Assembly (NCBI RefSeq): GCF_001522545.3
Contig: NC_031770.1
Span: 34,350,710-34,414,709 of the forward strand
Direction of reading: 5' to 3'
DNA from: Parus major
Lineage: Eukaryota; Chordata; Aves; Passeriformes; Paridae
Length of the DNA stretch: 64,000 bases
Below, in pieces: positions 24,511 through 37,027 of this stretch. The notes beneath the pieces were generated by a model. It did not search any database, was not told where the DNA came from, and saw nothing but the letters and a program-made list of their open reading frames with translations. How positions within the stretch are numbered: position 1 is the stretch's first letter; every line of letters begins with the position of its first letter. Made by a program: the position numbers and the translations under genes.

Positions 24511-26010
24511 AGGATTATTTCCAGCTACAAGGTCACCTGAGTATATTTACAATCCTACTTTCAAGTCTTCAGCTTTTAACCCATCCCTCCCTATAGAATA
24601 ATGACATATGAAACACACCTGTAAAAAGCAAGTGCAGTCATTCTCCAGTTTATTTTAAAAAAATACTGCTTGGTTTAGAAAACTTTGATCTGGTTAAAAA
24701 CTTCCGAAGTATCAGTTCTGTCCAAAAGTCCTACTGTAAATGCAGTGCTTCCAGTGTTTTAATTTGACCAAATGCACCATACTAATTCTTTTTCCAAGGG
24801 AGAATAAAGTTTGCAAGTCATATTAATGCTACTTGCTCTGGACATTGCCACTAGATTTTCTTTGAAGCCGTAGCTGTGGGAGCAACTCAAACTGTATTCA
24901 AATATCACTGTCTTAAATTGTCTGGAGGTTGACTGGTAGCTGAAGTGGTAAGTTATTAATGGAATAACAGATCAGTTGTCTTCAGGACCAAGTCTTTTAA
25001 TGTGAGACTGTTAAGGCTATTATTTTAGAATTCATTTTGTCCATTCATTCTCCATCTGCTGAATCCTCTACAAAGTGGGTGGTGGCAGAGGTTAAGATTC
25101 CATCATATCACGTTACAGGCTGAATAATGCCTTTATGACATTATCACAGATTCACAGAGCATCACTAAAATAAAGAAAAAGATCATAGTTTAATTTGGGT
25201 TTATATATTAATTTTTAAATTTATTTTCTCTTTCACTTTGGCAAAAATTCCAATATCTTTTCTCATCGGTAATGAAATATATTTAGTCTTATCCTTTACT
25301 TGTCTTTACATTAGGCACAGAAATGTGAAAGAAGCAACAGGTTCATTGGTTGTTGACATTCACTCAGTGGCAGCGGACAACTAGAGGATTTTTTAATTGT
25401 TATTTATGCTTTATGTTTATCTTTGGATAAACTACTTTCACTTTGAGAAAAAAAAAAGTGTATTTTCATCTAACTCAGACATGTGAAACAGAGTTTTATT
25501 TTACAACCATCATCTCATATTGGTGCATACTTTTTTCATTTTGCAGGAACAATATCAAAATCCCATAGTCTGTGGTGTCATTTAATCAGTTTTGCTTTAA
25601 TTTAAGAGCATTCCAAGCTGAAATCCACTCTGGGATGTAACTGTCTTGAATTCTCTAGTAAATTCTAGTCACTTATTTAACAAAATCAATTTAAACACAA
25701 GATATGCCTGAGCAGGAACTGAACAAAAGCTGACTGATGAATTTAAGTATTTGCTCTGTGATATGTAGAAGTACTTCCAATTTCTTTGCACAAAGAGGGT
25801 AGATTTAAGTATGCCGTCAAATCACCTGCAAGGAGGAATTCTCAGTGATGAGAGATTCATATCCTTGTAATATAATGCAGAGAATAAACTGCCTTCTTGC
25901 AGAGAACAATTTTCCCTACATTTTTTTTAATAATGGAACCATCCACAGTGTCACCAGGCATCCTTTATGTTAGAATCAGCAACTGCATATTTGACCAGAG
26001 CAAGATGTAA
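24511..26010. other. Unassigned AT-rich DNA
   Basis: No gene or named repeat is visible. Open frames are all short. A poly-A run lies near 25448-25457. Confidence 0.5.
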
Positions 26011-26116
26011 AATCATAGAATTATTTAGGTGGAAAAAGACCTTTAAGACCTTTGAGTCCTCTCATTAAGCCAGCACTGTTATTGTCACAAAGTTACTTTA
26101 GTGGTGCCATATCTTT
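26011..26116 (-). mobile_element. CR1 LINE 3' tail fragment
   Basis: The plus strand reads AATCATAGAATTATTTAGGT, then GGAAAAAGACCTTTAAGACC, TTTGAGTCCTC, CCAGCACTG and AGTGGTGCCATATCT. This is the reverse complement of the avian CR1 3' end in its usual order, so the element lies on the minus strand with its 3' terminus at 26011. About 100 bases are recognisable. It is a strongly 5'-truncated, old copy with no coding capacity. Confidence 0.8.
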
Positions 26117-29100
26117 CTCAGAAAATGAACTATGACTTTCTCAGAAAAAAACTATGTTTTTTAGACATAGTATTTGAAATATTTGATTTCATACATGTTA
26201 ATTTAACATTCCCCCCACCAAAAAACTAAACAAAATATTAATTGTTGCATGTGTTTTAAATGAAAGGCAGTATATAAGTAAAATAAGACAGAAAACATTG
26301 TGCAGTCAATTAGACCTTTTTGGTAAAAGTAATTTTATTATGCTATTATTTTTTCCCTACCAAAAACATGTTTAATATCTGTCTGTCTTTCTGGTTAAGC
26401 TTTAAAAAATAGTGCCCAGAAGAAACCACAGGCTTACTTCAAGCACTCCAGTAAAAATAGATGAAGAAATATATTTAAAACTCCAACTCATGAAGTGTCC
26501 TTCAGATGGATTAACACAAATACTTGGTAGTAGTAAATTCACTTTTCACTTTTGTAATTATTGTCCAAAGTCAAATGCCACAGCCCTTATTCCTGTATCC
26601 TCAACTAGAGCATTATTGCAGTATTTTGGCAGCACTATTATGCCCTAGTTAATATTATCTAATAATCAGGGGTGTTGCAAGCTAGGCACAAATTCTTTCA
26701 AATTCTAGAGAAGAAATGTACAAAAAGTAGAAATTATGTTGGCATCAATAATAGATGAAGGACTTGTTCTGATGGAATTATAACAAGTAATGGGCTATCA
26801 TTCAAAGATTAACAAAAAGCAGCAGAAAATTATCTTTCCAACCTCTATACCAAAGCATTTTCTGGATATGACTGATCGATGTGCAGATGTTGCAGACAAT
26901 GCTATTTAATGGCTTCTGATGATGCAAAAATGGCAGTCATAAAAAACACTATCCTCTTTCCTCTAGTGATGTGCAACTTTTATAAGTCTTTGTTGCAATC
27001 CAAAATAGCTAAAATAAAATTTTTTGTTTTCTCTTTGGATTTGATAGTTTTTATTTATCATTTTCATAGAAAAGAAAAAATCGTCAAAACCAAGCTGAAG
27101 AGAATGAAGTCTCTGAACAAATGAAAATATTCTTTATTTTTAGAGAAATATTTTATATTTTCAAGCTCCTTGTAAAGAGATTTAAACAAAATGCAAAGAG
27201 CATATGATTGTTGCTGGTTTTAATAGTCTTTTAAAAGCAAAGCTTTATATTTGTTGAAACACTTCATTTTCTTTCTACACAACCTTCTTTCAGCTGGCTT
27301 TTTGCTTTTGAAGATCTTCAATTAGATCTTTCTATTAATATTAAAATCAATTAAATGAAACATATCTTAATTAATTTTCTCCATTGACACTATTATATCT
27401 ACATTTTCCTCATAGAAAGAAAATAATTTCCACTATGTACTTTGATTATTTACCCACATTTCTTGGTATTGTTTCATTGTTTCTATTTTCTGGTCTAATT
27501 AGATTTTTAAGTAATCCAGTTTTATTTCTGCCTAAACCAAGGGAGAAACACATGTTTCATTATATGTAATTAATAATCTCATATATTCCTGAATATAATA
27601 AAAATTATAAATATGCTTAAATTGTACACTTTGAATATTATATATACACTGCTTTCAGTGTTATTTCAAAACCAGTGAAAATCAATTTTCAAAAGGAAAA
27701 ATCTTCCTCAGCAAAGAAATAGAACACTTGGAAATTCTTTAGCAGTACAAAACTTCTGATAAACCAAACTTATATTAGTACCATTGAAATGAAATACTTA
27801 ATGAGAAAATTGTAACAAGCAAAGATTTTCAAGTAAAATTTTCAAGCGAAGAAAACAATGTCACTAGAGCAAGGTCTGTAAACTCATGGTTCAACCTTGG
27901 CTAGACAACCCCTGCCTGTATTTCTGAGATAATCTGCCATCACTTCAGGATGCATTACTTCCTACCACTGCCTCACAATGATTTTTGGAGGTGTCTTCAG
28001 GTGTGTGCCCAGTCAGCAGCCTGCAGGGACACTGCCTATTGCTCACCCCTTCAACCACCAAGGAGGACCCGAACATGACTAAAGGCTGAAACTATCTAGA
28101 CAGGGCTTAGGGTCAAATGAAAAAAGGATGAGATTGTGGTGAAATATGCATTTTACCATCCCTGAAAGACTGTCAAAAAACATTAAAGTGTTATTAGCTT
28201 TGGGTTCATATATAAATATGTGCATTTAAGACCAAATTGTTGTGTATTTCTGTATATAAGGTGGGGTAATATTTCTTATATAATAATTTCTTTACCTACT
28301 TTTTCTAAAAGAAATTCAATGTATTTATTCAGCCTTAATTGTGCATTAAAAATGGCAATTTCATTTACATGTGCACTGCTGTCCTTCGAACTTTCTATTA
28401 GCAATTTCCTGTTTGGTCTTTCACAGAGTCATGAATGTGAAGGTTATTACATGTGCAGATCAAATTCAGTCTATACAAAAGATGTCATAGAACTACACCA
28501 TAATCTGCTTCACATTTGAACAAGCACAAGATGGTAAAACTTTGGAGTATGGAGTCACAAGGTCTGTGCTTGGGAAGAGCTTTTGAAAAACAATATTTTT
28601 GATTCTTTATCAGAGATATTGTGTGGAGTGGGGAGAGTTGGTGGGTATTCATACAGTAGTATTTGCTCATGTTGCACTTCCAGAAAATTATCAAAATGTT
28701 CTTTATCCGATTACCTCAAACTTACTCTTTTGGAAATAATAGTAGTAGCATCCTTGTCTACTGTAAGTGTGTGATGTTCTTTATTCTTTTATTTTTTATC
28801 TTATTTTAATGTCAATACTGTTCTATGTTGTTCTGACACATGCATACACACACGAAAAATAAACCCACTCCTGTTCATGTGTTCTTACAAAGGGAACATT
28901 CAGGGTGTAAACAACTACAGGAGAACTTTTACTGGAAGTGTCAGAGCTCTGTGACACAGAACTCTCTTCCCCATGTCTGAAAACTACCATTTTTGTTTCT
29001 TGATAGGTGCATTTGCTTTCCACAGGGGAGAAGGAAGAGGAAAGCCATCTGAAGGAAATGAAAGAGGGGAAGCAATGGTAGAGTTATTACAGTTAATTGA

Positions 29101-32100
29101 AACTCTACAAAATTTATACAAAAGAAAAATGTCAGATACTCAACAGCTATAAATTAGCATTGGGTTTTGTCACATAAATTACACTGATTACAGAATGTAC
29201 AGAAACTTTAATATTCTATTGTTATAGAGACAAAGATGTTCTGATGGGAGTGTACTGTAAAAGATATCTTTTATCAGATAAACACCTCAGCAAAACTTCT
29301 TTGAAGGCAGTAAATTTCCCTGGGAACTCCACAGAATCCTGTAAGTTGCACTAGTTGCGTTCTTGAAGTCTCTGCAGAGGTTATCATGAACAATTTAACA
29401 TTTCCAAATGAGAGACATACCTTAATCTAACTACATGCAGTGCTGGAAGCAAACAACCAGAACCTTTATCAGATATATTGAAGAAGTTACAGTACTTACA
29501 GTAGTTTATCCATAGTAGCAGAACTTTTCCATCATTATTGTACCTTACCTTGCATAAGTACGCAAATACTGTAAGTCTGCTTTTAAGAAGAATTATTATT
29601 GCATCTTGCTAAGGGTCCCAGGAATCTCATTTCTACCCACATTTCTTCCTACTCTCTGTCTAAGCCCATCTAACTCAGGGTGGTACCTTACACTTTACCA
29701 TCAGGTAAGTGAAGAGATGGGCTTTCAGTGTCAGTGAGTAGCATACGCTGGCTTCAGAGGGAATTCTGTCTGCAGAGTGAGACCCTGAATCCAAGGGGAT
29801 AAACACAACAAAATCTCCTGTGAAGCCCATGGGTGCCCCCAGGAGCTGAGGACACTCAGAGCTCTTCAGATTCAGTCTTTCAGGACCACGTCCTGGTACT
29901 GATAGGCAAAGTTCCCCCAGCACTGGTACCCATGAAACTACTGAAAAGGGAGGTGATATGCCATCAGAGATTTTACTGTGAATATTAAAGCAATTTTATG
30001 AGGCTCAACCTGAGATAAGTCATTTATATGGTTAAGAAACTAGAGGAATAGAAGCAGATTGTAACTGAGAAGGGAGAAATAACTTCTCAAAATCAAGCAT
30101 ATTCCTGTGATTATTTAGTGGTCTATTTTATCCCTATGACAGACTTCAAAAATTACCTGATGCCTCCAAACATTCAAGTAATGGTGCTCTCTAAGCTGCG
30201 TAAGTCACATAATTCAGTGAAATCCAGGGGAGATCCTTAATACAAACAGAACCCTGGAAAATGTTTTGGTCAGCATCGGCACACCAAGTAACTGCAATAG
30301 AAATGGACAGTATTTATGGTACAGAGTGTTTCAACAGAGCTAGCTATTATATGGGATTGTTTGCATTTCCTTCTTCAGTGCAGCATAAAATAAGTCAGCA
30401 TTCTATTTACATCTGTATGAGAGAAATATCATTTGGGGAGCAGTTTGTTAAATAGCTGTAAATAGCTGTTTTATTACCCCCTTTGCATTGCTTTATATGA
30501 CTTTGTTTTGCTGGATAAGAGTGAGCCCACGCTGCTCTGCTGACTCCTGCCCCTGCAGCTGCAGAATCCATCCCGCAGCTTCTGGGAAAGGGTAGAGGAG
30601 AAAGGGCTCTCTGTGCCTCTGCCACATTTCTCTTCATATTGACATACCAGTTCCTAAGACAGCTAGAGAAGTAAACAGTTGCTGGATATTTTCTTCCTTT
30701 TCACTCCTGCTTCCTTTTTGGTGCTCAGGTTCTTCATGATCTAGGCATATCTGAACTCTTATGGCTCAACTCCATCTTATCCCTTGATCTTGTTTTCCCC
30801 CCCATTTCCAGATGAGCTTTATGGATGTATTCAAAATATGCATTATTTGCCTTTCTTTTCATTCTTCATCTTACTTTCAATTACATAACCTTTCAGTCTC
30901 CATGTATAACATGAGAAGGTCTCTCCTCTTTGCTTTTTCCATTGTGATACGAAATATCTCAGTGGGATGCTTTTCAGTACAGCATGCAATTTGTCACACA
31001 CTTGGATAAATTGCTCTTCCCCTCTGAAAAGAAAAAAAAAAAAAAGAAAAAGAAAGTAATCAAAATAAATTTTTAAAAGGGGCTGAAGTCCATTCATGGT
31101 GGTGACTGGACTTCCCTGAAGAAAGTTTCAATATCTGCATCCTGATTCAACCACCGGATGGTCTCTCCACAAGAGCCTTACAGAGATGCAAAGGTCCATG
31201 GGATTAATGCCATAAAATGAATCTTCTTTAAATTTTGTTCAAGATGCTAAATATGTATGTACATACATTTTTTTTTAATGAGTCATTCCAGCATTCCTTG
31301 GCTTCAAATGGGAATCATAACAATGACAGCACATCTGAAATATGTCTCCCCTCTCAAAACAGAAAAACTCACATGTTCAGAGGCTCCTCTCTCAAGGGTG
31401 TAGCAGCTTTGCCATAACATCTTTCTTTCCTCTGGCATATTGCTTTGCAGCACTCTCCAGTTTTTCTACTGGCCTCCTGAGCTTTACAGTAATGAAAATC
31501 TAGAATAGTTTATAACAAATAGTATAAATTTTATATATTACTTAGTCCTGTACCATAAAACTACCTAGAGGTCACAGCCTATGCCATATCCTCTTGTGCC
31601 ACAGACTGTACAAATCCCTAATAAAATGTACCCATTGATCCTGAGATTTTAAATAAACAAGGTACAGTGTGAAGGAGGGAAGGTGCTAAGCCCTATTTAC
31701 ATGCAAAGAACCGAGAAATTAAGAGGCTTACCAAGATAGAAAAATTGTCCAAAAAGAAGTCTGGAATGGCAGCAAATTTCAGAGAAACTGCTTTTCTTCT
31801 TGTTGATGTGTCAAAGATAAAGATAAATAAAAATTTAATGAGAGAATATGAGAATAAATGAGTATATATTAGAATCACAAAAAAATAAAGCAAAGATATA
31901 CAAGTTTCTGAGTAAACAAAGGTTTAAATTGCCAGCTGCTCTACTTAAAATATGTCAGGGAGATTTAACCCTCTGAGATTCTGAGAGAGTAGAGCTTGAA
32001 AATCAATGAGTTTTGGAGCAGGACAAATATCAGGTATTTTTATATATGATAAAGCACACTATATTTTCAGTTTTTCTTTAATTCAGCCTGGAGAGAGAGG

Positions 32101-35100
32101 GCTGAGTAGTGAACTTCAGCCATCTGAAAGGATCAGTTAAAGTATAACTGATAAAGTGTAACTGATAAACTATAACTGATAAACTATAACAACTGCACTA
32201 CCCACTCAACCCCCCTCTGCCCCTATGTGAGGCAGCGATGGTACATCCCACCATGTGTGCCAAATGCATAACCATGTCTGCTAAACATGCAGATTAAGAG
32301 GTCAGACAAGGAATAGGGTATCACTACCAAATTGTTCTAGAAGACAAAACATCAATGTTTTGCAGAATCTGGTGGATATGGATATACAAATACCAAACAG
32401 AAATGGAAGCATGAACAAGAGCAGATGCCATGTATTTCCTTGAATGACAGTAGGGAGTCTCCACTCTCTCTTGTCATTTTTCAAGCTGACAGGGAGGACT
32501 GACTCCAGCTGGATCAGATGTCAACCAGAATTGTGAACCAAAAACCGGAACTGGTGCAGCTGCCCAGACTTCACCAATAAAGGTATGAAAGAAGCATTAG
32601 GCAAACCTGCTGCACCCAGTTGTACATGACCATAATTGCTGAATGGCAAGGTAGGAGATATAACTTTCTGCTTGTGCAACTATACACCATAATTTCTGCA
32701 CTGTTAAAGTTAATTACAGATGCTAATGACAAAAAATTTTCAACCTAGAGCCCCTGACAACAATCATGTGCAAATATTTTGTGACAACAATTCAGCTGTC
32801 AACAATTCAGTCTAATGCCTCATCTGTGGGCCAGCCCTGCTTTGTCTTGCACTCTGCTTGTAGAGGATTTGGAAAAGGCCTGCAGGAGTATTGCTGAGGC
32901 TCATATATGTGAGCTCCTGCCCAGGTGGATCAGGGAGGGGTGGGAGGTGCCATAAATATCCATGTCTCCTCCCACACTGAAATAATTGACTCTCCCGGCC
33001 TTAGGCTTGAGAAACACTTCCAAATCCCACAGGATATCTACACTTTTCTGTGCTTTATTGAGATGTAGTTCTCTCAGCAGAAACAGCTCTAACAAAGAGA
33101 AGCAACGTGTTTTGAAAATGTAATTTTAAAATGATCTGCAAACAGTGGCTATGCCTGAGCACCGACATGTAACTGCCCGTGGTCCCAGGAGACTCCTCCT
33201 CCGATCTGTAGGGCTGGGGACAGAGTGACGTGAGGTGCTTAAATACATGCAAGGTTTTTAAATTTAAAAAAATATTAAGATGGTTAATATATTAAAAATT
33301 CCTAAGAGATTAAAAATTATCTGTAGGATGTGTTTTACCAGACAGGTGTCATTCCATAGAATTATTCCATAGAGTTTTCTCCAAGAACAGGAAACTAACA
33401 TCAAGACATTCTCTATAGCACTCCCCACCAGCGGAGATCTGGCAAAGATTCTAGTTACAATTTAGACCCTTCCATCACTTATACCCATAGAGAATTATTG
33501 AGTTTAATGGGACTGCATGAGATGAAGCAGGGTCAAAATCTGGCCATATTTATTTTCCATATACGTCCACAGTTTTAGCCTGTTGATGCTGTATGCATTA
33601 TGCATCATATTTGTGTTCATAGCTTTTGTTTTCCTAAAAAATTGTTAATTTAAATACATGACTAAGAAGTTGTTTAGACTCATTTTTACCCTTCATCTTA
33701 AAAATGAATAAAGCTCAGTTCTGAGGGACAGAAACTGTTAAGCTTTTCTGAAAGGAATCAGACAAAGATTTGTCTCTCTTATACTACAAAAAGTTAGTGA
33801 CCATCCTTGCTGTGTTTTGTTTAAATGTGACCACTTTGTAGCCAAATGCAAGGTGAGAGACAATGGCTGTATTTCTTTATTTGAGATCTTACTTAATTAA
33901 AAAAAAATAAAAATCAGGCCTTGAGAATATGTTTAACTTCAGATTTATTGAGTGATTGATGATGTGTGTCCATGGTTTGTTATCTGCATTTTAACAGCTA
34001 TAAATCAATTTAATATCCTCTTATGCAGCCTGATTTTCTCATTAAAGAAACAAACTTGCTTTGTTTATTTTGTGCTATGATGAATTTATTAAAGCAGCAG
34101 AAATTTCTTTTACAAACACAATAAAGTAAAAAAAAAAATCCCTTGTACTTCAACATTTCGCTTCAGAGACTGGGTATATTTCAGTGGCTTTGTGTATTTA
34201 TGAACTGTGTTGTCCAAAATTTCCTAAATTATTAGTCAAAACCAGTTTTGCAAATTTGCCTAAATCACTTGAAAATATGAAAATAGTCAATCTCAGGCTC
34301 TAATGGATGGCATTCTCAAAACCTAAAAGAGTCCAAAATAACTCGCAAAAATATGGTGAGAAAATATTTTGCCGTGAATAATTGATCACGGGTCAAAAAA
34401 TGGTCAAGAAAATAACTTTGACAAGGCACCAATACAAATGAGGAAGATCTCAATAGTCTGACACACAGAGAAGTGTGACAAAAAGTAATGACACACAGAG
34501 ACAGCTTTTGCAATTTTCTTTTTTGTCTTGGATTTATATATTAAAACATATTTACATCAGGAAATGAGTATTTTCCCACCATCAAGGCATTTAAAAATAT
34601 TCCCATATGAAGAAAAAAAACTAAACACAGTACCTCATGTTTAAGGCTCCCATGGAAGCTGCTCATGGAAGCAATAGTAACCAAAACTTCGGGGCAAATC
34701 ACTGATGAAAGGTGAAAATCACCCAGTTTCAGAGAACCAAGAAGAAAATTGTGATATCATATGGAGATAATGAATTCTTTGTCATCCTATGTGATGGGAT
34801 AGTGAAAAGGCTGATGGATGAATAAAAGTGGACTAGTACATAGTTACATGGATTTGACTCTTCTCATTGTTTTAACATTATTTTCAATGTTATTTTTTTA
34901 TGCCAAGTTTTTTAAACAGATAGACTTATAAGAAGCATGAAGTCATGAATATTCAGTAATTCAGTCATGTTTTCATTGGTCTGATTTTTTCTTGTACTGC
35001 AGTTGCAATATGTTTTATGTTATAATATCTGTATGATATTGCGAAACCTATTACCTCAAGCAAACTAAATTGTGTAATGTTAAGCCTTGTCTTCCTTTAT

Positions 35101-36687
35101 TTACACAATGATTTTAAAATTGGTTTGATGATCTGTTTGCCACCAAGAGCTAGCAATAATGTAAAACAATAAAAGATATCCTCAGGCAGCAGCTAAGGCT
35201 ATGACCTTAGGAAAAATTATGTTACATTCTAAGTATCCTGCCATCTCTTCTACCTTACATGTATAACTCTTCTGCTTACAGGTCCCTGTTTTGTTTATTC
35301 ATTCTTTGGAACAGCCAAAAAATAGGATTCCTGGATTTACATGCAAAAAATAAACATTCAAAATTGTCTGTAAATCCTCAAACTGAGTCTAGCAGACTTA
35401 GTTTCATTGACTCCACCAGGCCATTGGCATCTTGTTGAAAAATGTCAGCATTTTCTGTTCCAATGAATCCATAACAGTGTGTCTGTTCATTTCTGCTGCC
35501 TGCTTCAAAACTCCTCTTTTGCTGCTGCCACCTTCACTTTGAGATAGATTGACCACCTCAGGCACTGTCCTCCTGAAACCTTTTCTGGCCTTGAAGAAGG
35601 AAAACTTCTAGACTGGGGAAAATGGCTGTACAACACAGTTTGCTCATGTCAGTGGCTTAATGTTCAAATTAAGAACCATGTAATTTATTCTTCTGAACCT
35701 ATGAAAAAAATGCATGTCTCAGAAATTCAACTCCAAAGAAAAGAACAGGAAAAAACATACTTATACCCCAAGCCTAAATTAATTTGAAATGTTATTTGAG
35801 GTTAATTATGACAATGTGGTATGGCAATAAATTAATTTTCAATCTAATGAGAATAAATATATGCAGGATATTTTAGCTACCAGATTCTAGTAAACTTTTC
35901 CCTACCCTTTTCTTCTTGTTAGTTGTCTAAATAAAAAGCTTTGCTGGAAAATCAGCTGATCTGTCCTCTGACCTCTGAAGACATCAAAATTAAAGCTGCA
36001 TCTCTGAGAGGTTAACTAGTCTGTGAAAGTACAGGCACCTTATTTTTTTTTTAATACACTTTACACAGCCTGCATGTAAACCTCTTTGGGTTCATTAATC
36101 AATCATAACTCGTTGCTAATTAAGGGTTAGGCATACAAACAACAGTTTTGACAGCTGATATGCTACAGGTAATTAAGTTGTTCTAATTATTTTTTAACAT
36201 TAAATTCATTCTCATATGGCAGTCTTAGAATCCCTCTTTAAAAGGGCTTCTGTTACTAAAGGGCTTTCTTTAGAAATAGAGGAAAAGAATACAGGAAAAA
36301 AGAATAGAGGGAAAAAATACAGTCTACCTCAAGATTAATCAAATTATATTTCAGTTACTTTTTTGATTAAATTTTCATATATTCTGTTTTGCCACCACTC
36401 TAACTGGAGGATTATTCTGAGTAAAGCTGATTATAGAGGCGAGGAAATTGGTGCTAAAAATTGTTATTTTTACATTGTCTTATTTATAATAACTTTTTCT
36501 AGTGGTAACATATCATACAAGAGAAAAAATGAGTAGGGAGGCCTCTAAAAGTTAAGAGCAGGTATTTTACTTCATGGATGGGGGTACTTTTACTAGCTTT
36601 GTGATGCTAGTAATTATAGAAGAGACTGGGTAAAAACCCCCAAAACTTCATCCAAATTCTGTAGTTTCCATGAGCTTGAAGAATTTG
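26117..36687. other. Gene-free AT-rich unique DNA
   Basis: I find no supportable exon or other named transposon. Frames reach 99 codons (28220-28519, plus), without domains. Simple tracts include A-rich 31030-31054 and A/T runs near 33899-33908 and 34128-34138. A 14-bp tandem repeat at 32139-32190 is listed separately. Stretches at 33900-34110 and 36040-36200 are rich in homeobox-like ATTA/TAAT cores and look like candidate non-coding conserved elements. That is an impression only. Confidence 0.55.
32139..32190 (+). repeat. 14-bp tandem repeat, about 3.7 copies
   Basis: Units AAAGTATAACTGAT, AAAGTGTAACTGAT, AAACTATAACTGAT and a partial AAACTATAAC follow each other. Unit differences suggest an ageing minisatellite. 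Confidence 0.9.
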
Positions 36688-36693
36688 GTTGAC
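36688..36693 (+). repeat. Target-site duplication, left copy (GTTGAC)
   Basis: Flanks the LTR at 36694-37021. The right copy, GTTGAT at 37022-37027, differs at one base. Confidence 0.65.
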
Positions 36694-37021
36694 TGTCGCT
36701 GTTGGACACGATGTAGAAGTGTGGATTCTGTGCAGCACACACCAGAACGAGTTGCTAAGAAAAAGCCTTTATTCTCTGAATTTTTCAGCCCTTATAGCTA
36801 CAGGTTTAACATGATTGGTAAAAGGAACACCACCTCTCTGTCCCATTGGTGGGACAAGAGAAAAACACACTAACCACAGCTGCACAGAACTCTTTTGAGA
36901 AAATGAAATTGTTTATAAAATAGTCTTTGAGCAAGAGCTGCTCTCAGAGGACTTTCCTTTGGGAACAGATCAGCCACTGACAGGCTGCAATTCTCTCAGG
37001 CTCAGAAAAATCAGGTCCACA
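36694..37021 (-). mobile_element. Solo LTR, 328 bp, class II type likely
   Basis: The minus strand begins TGTGGACCTGATTTTTCTG and ends CCAACAGCGACA, giving TG...CA termini. Inside, on the minus strand, a TATAAG box (plus 36791-36796) is followed about 18 bases on by AATAAA (plus 36768-36773), then a GCTTTTTCTTAGCAAC-type R/U5. This compact TATA-AATAAA spacing is shared with the LTR of the provirus at 8386-11361, although the terminal sequences differ, so it is a different family. Six-base flanks GTTGAC and GTTGAT form a TSD with one mismatch, in keeping with class II integration. No gag, pol or env lies beside it, so it is a solo LTR left by LTR-LTR recombination. The 67-codon open frame across it is incidental. 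Confidence 0.8.
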
Positions 37022-37027
37022 GTTGAT
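37022..37027 (+). repeat. Target-site duplication, right copy (GTTGAT)
   Basis: Matches 36688-36693 at five of six positions, directly outside the LTR end ...TCCACA. Confidence 0.65.

Noticed and set aside
32776..32813. Duplicated CAACAATTCAG as an insertion-site duplication
   Set aside because: Two copies separated by four bases with no element between; a simple local duplication is enough.
33350..33376. CATAGAATTATTCCATAGAG as a CR1 tail
   Set aside because: Only the 8-mer-like units are present; none of the upstream CR1 order (GGTCCCTTCC, GGTGTCCCTG complements) is found.
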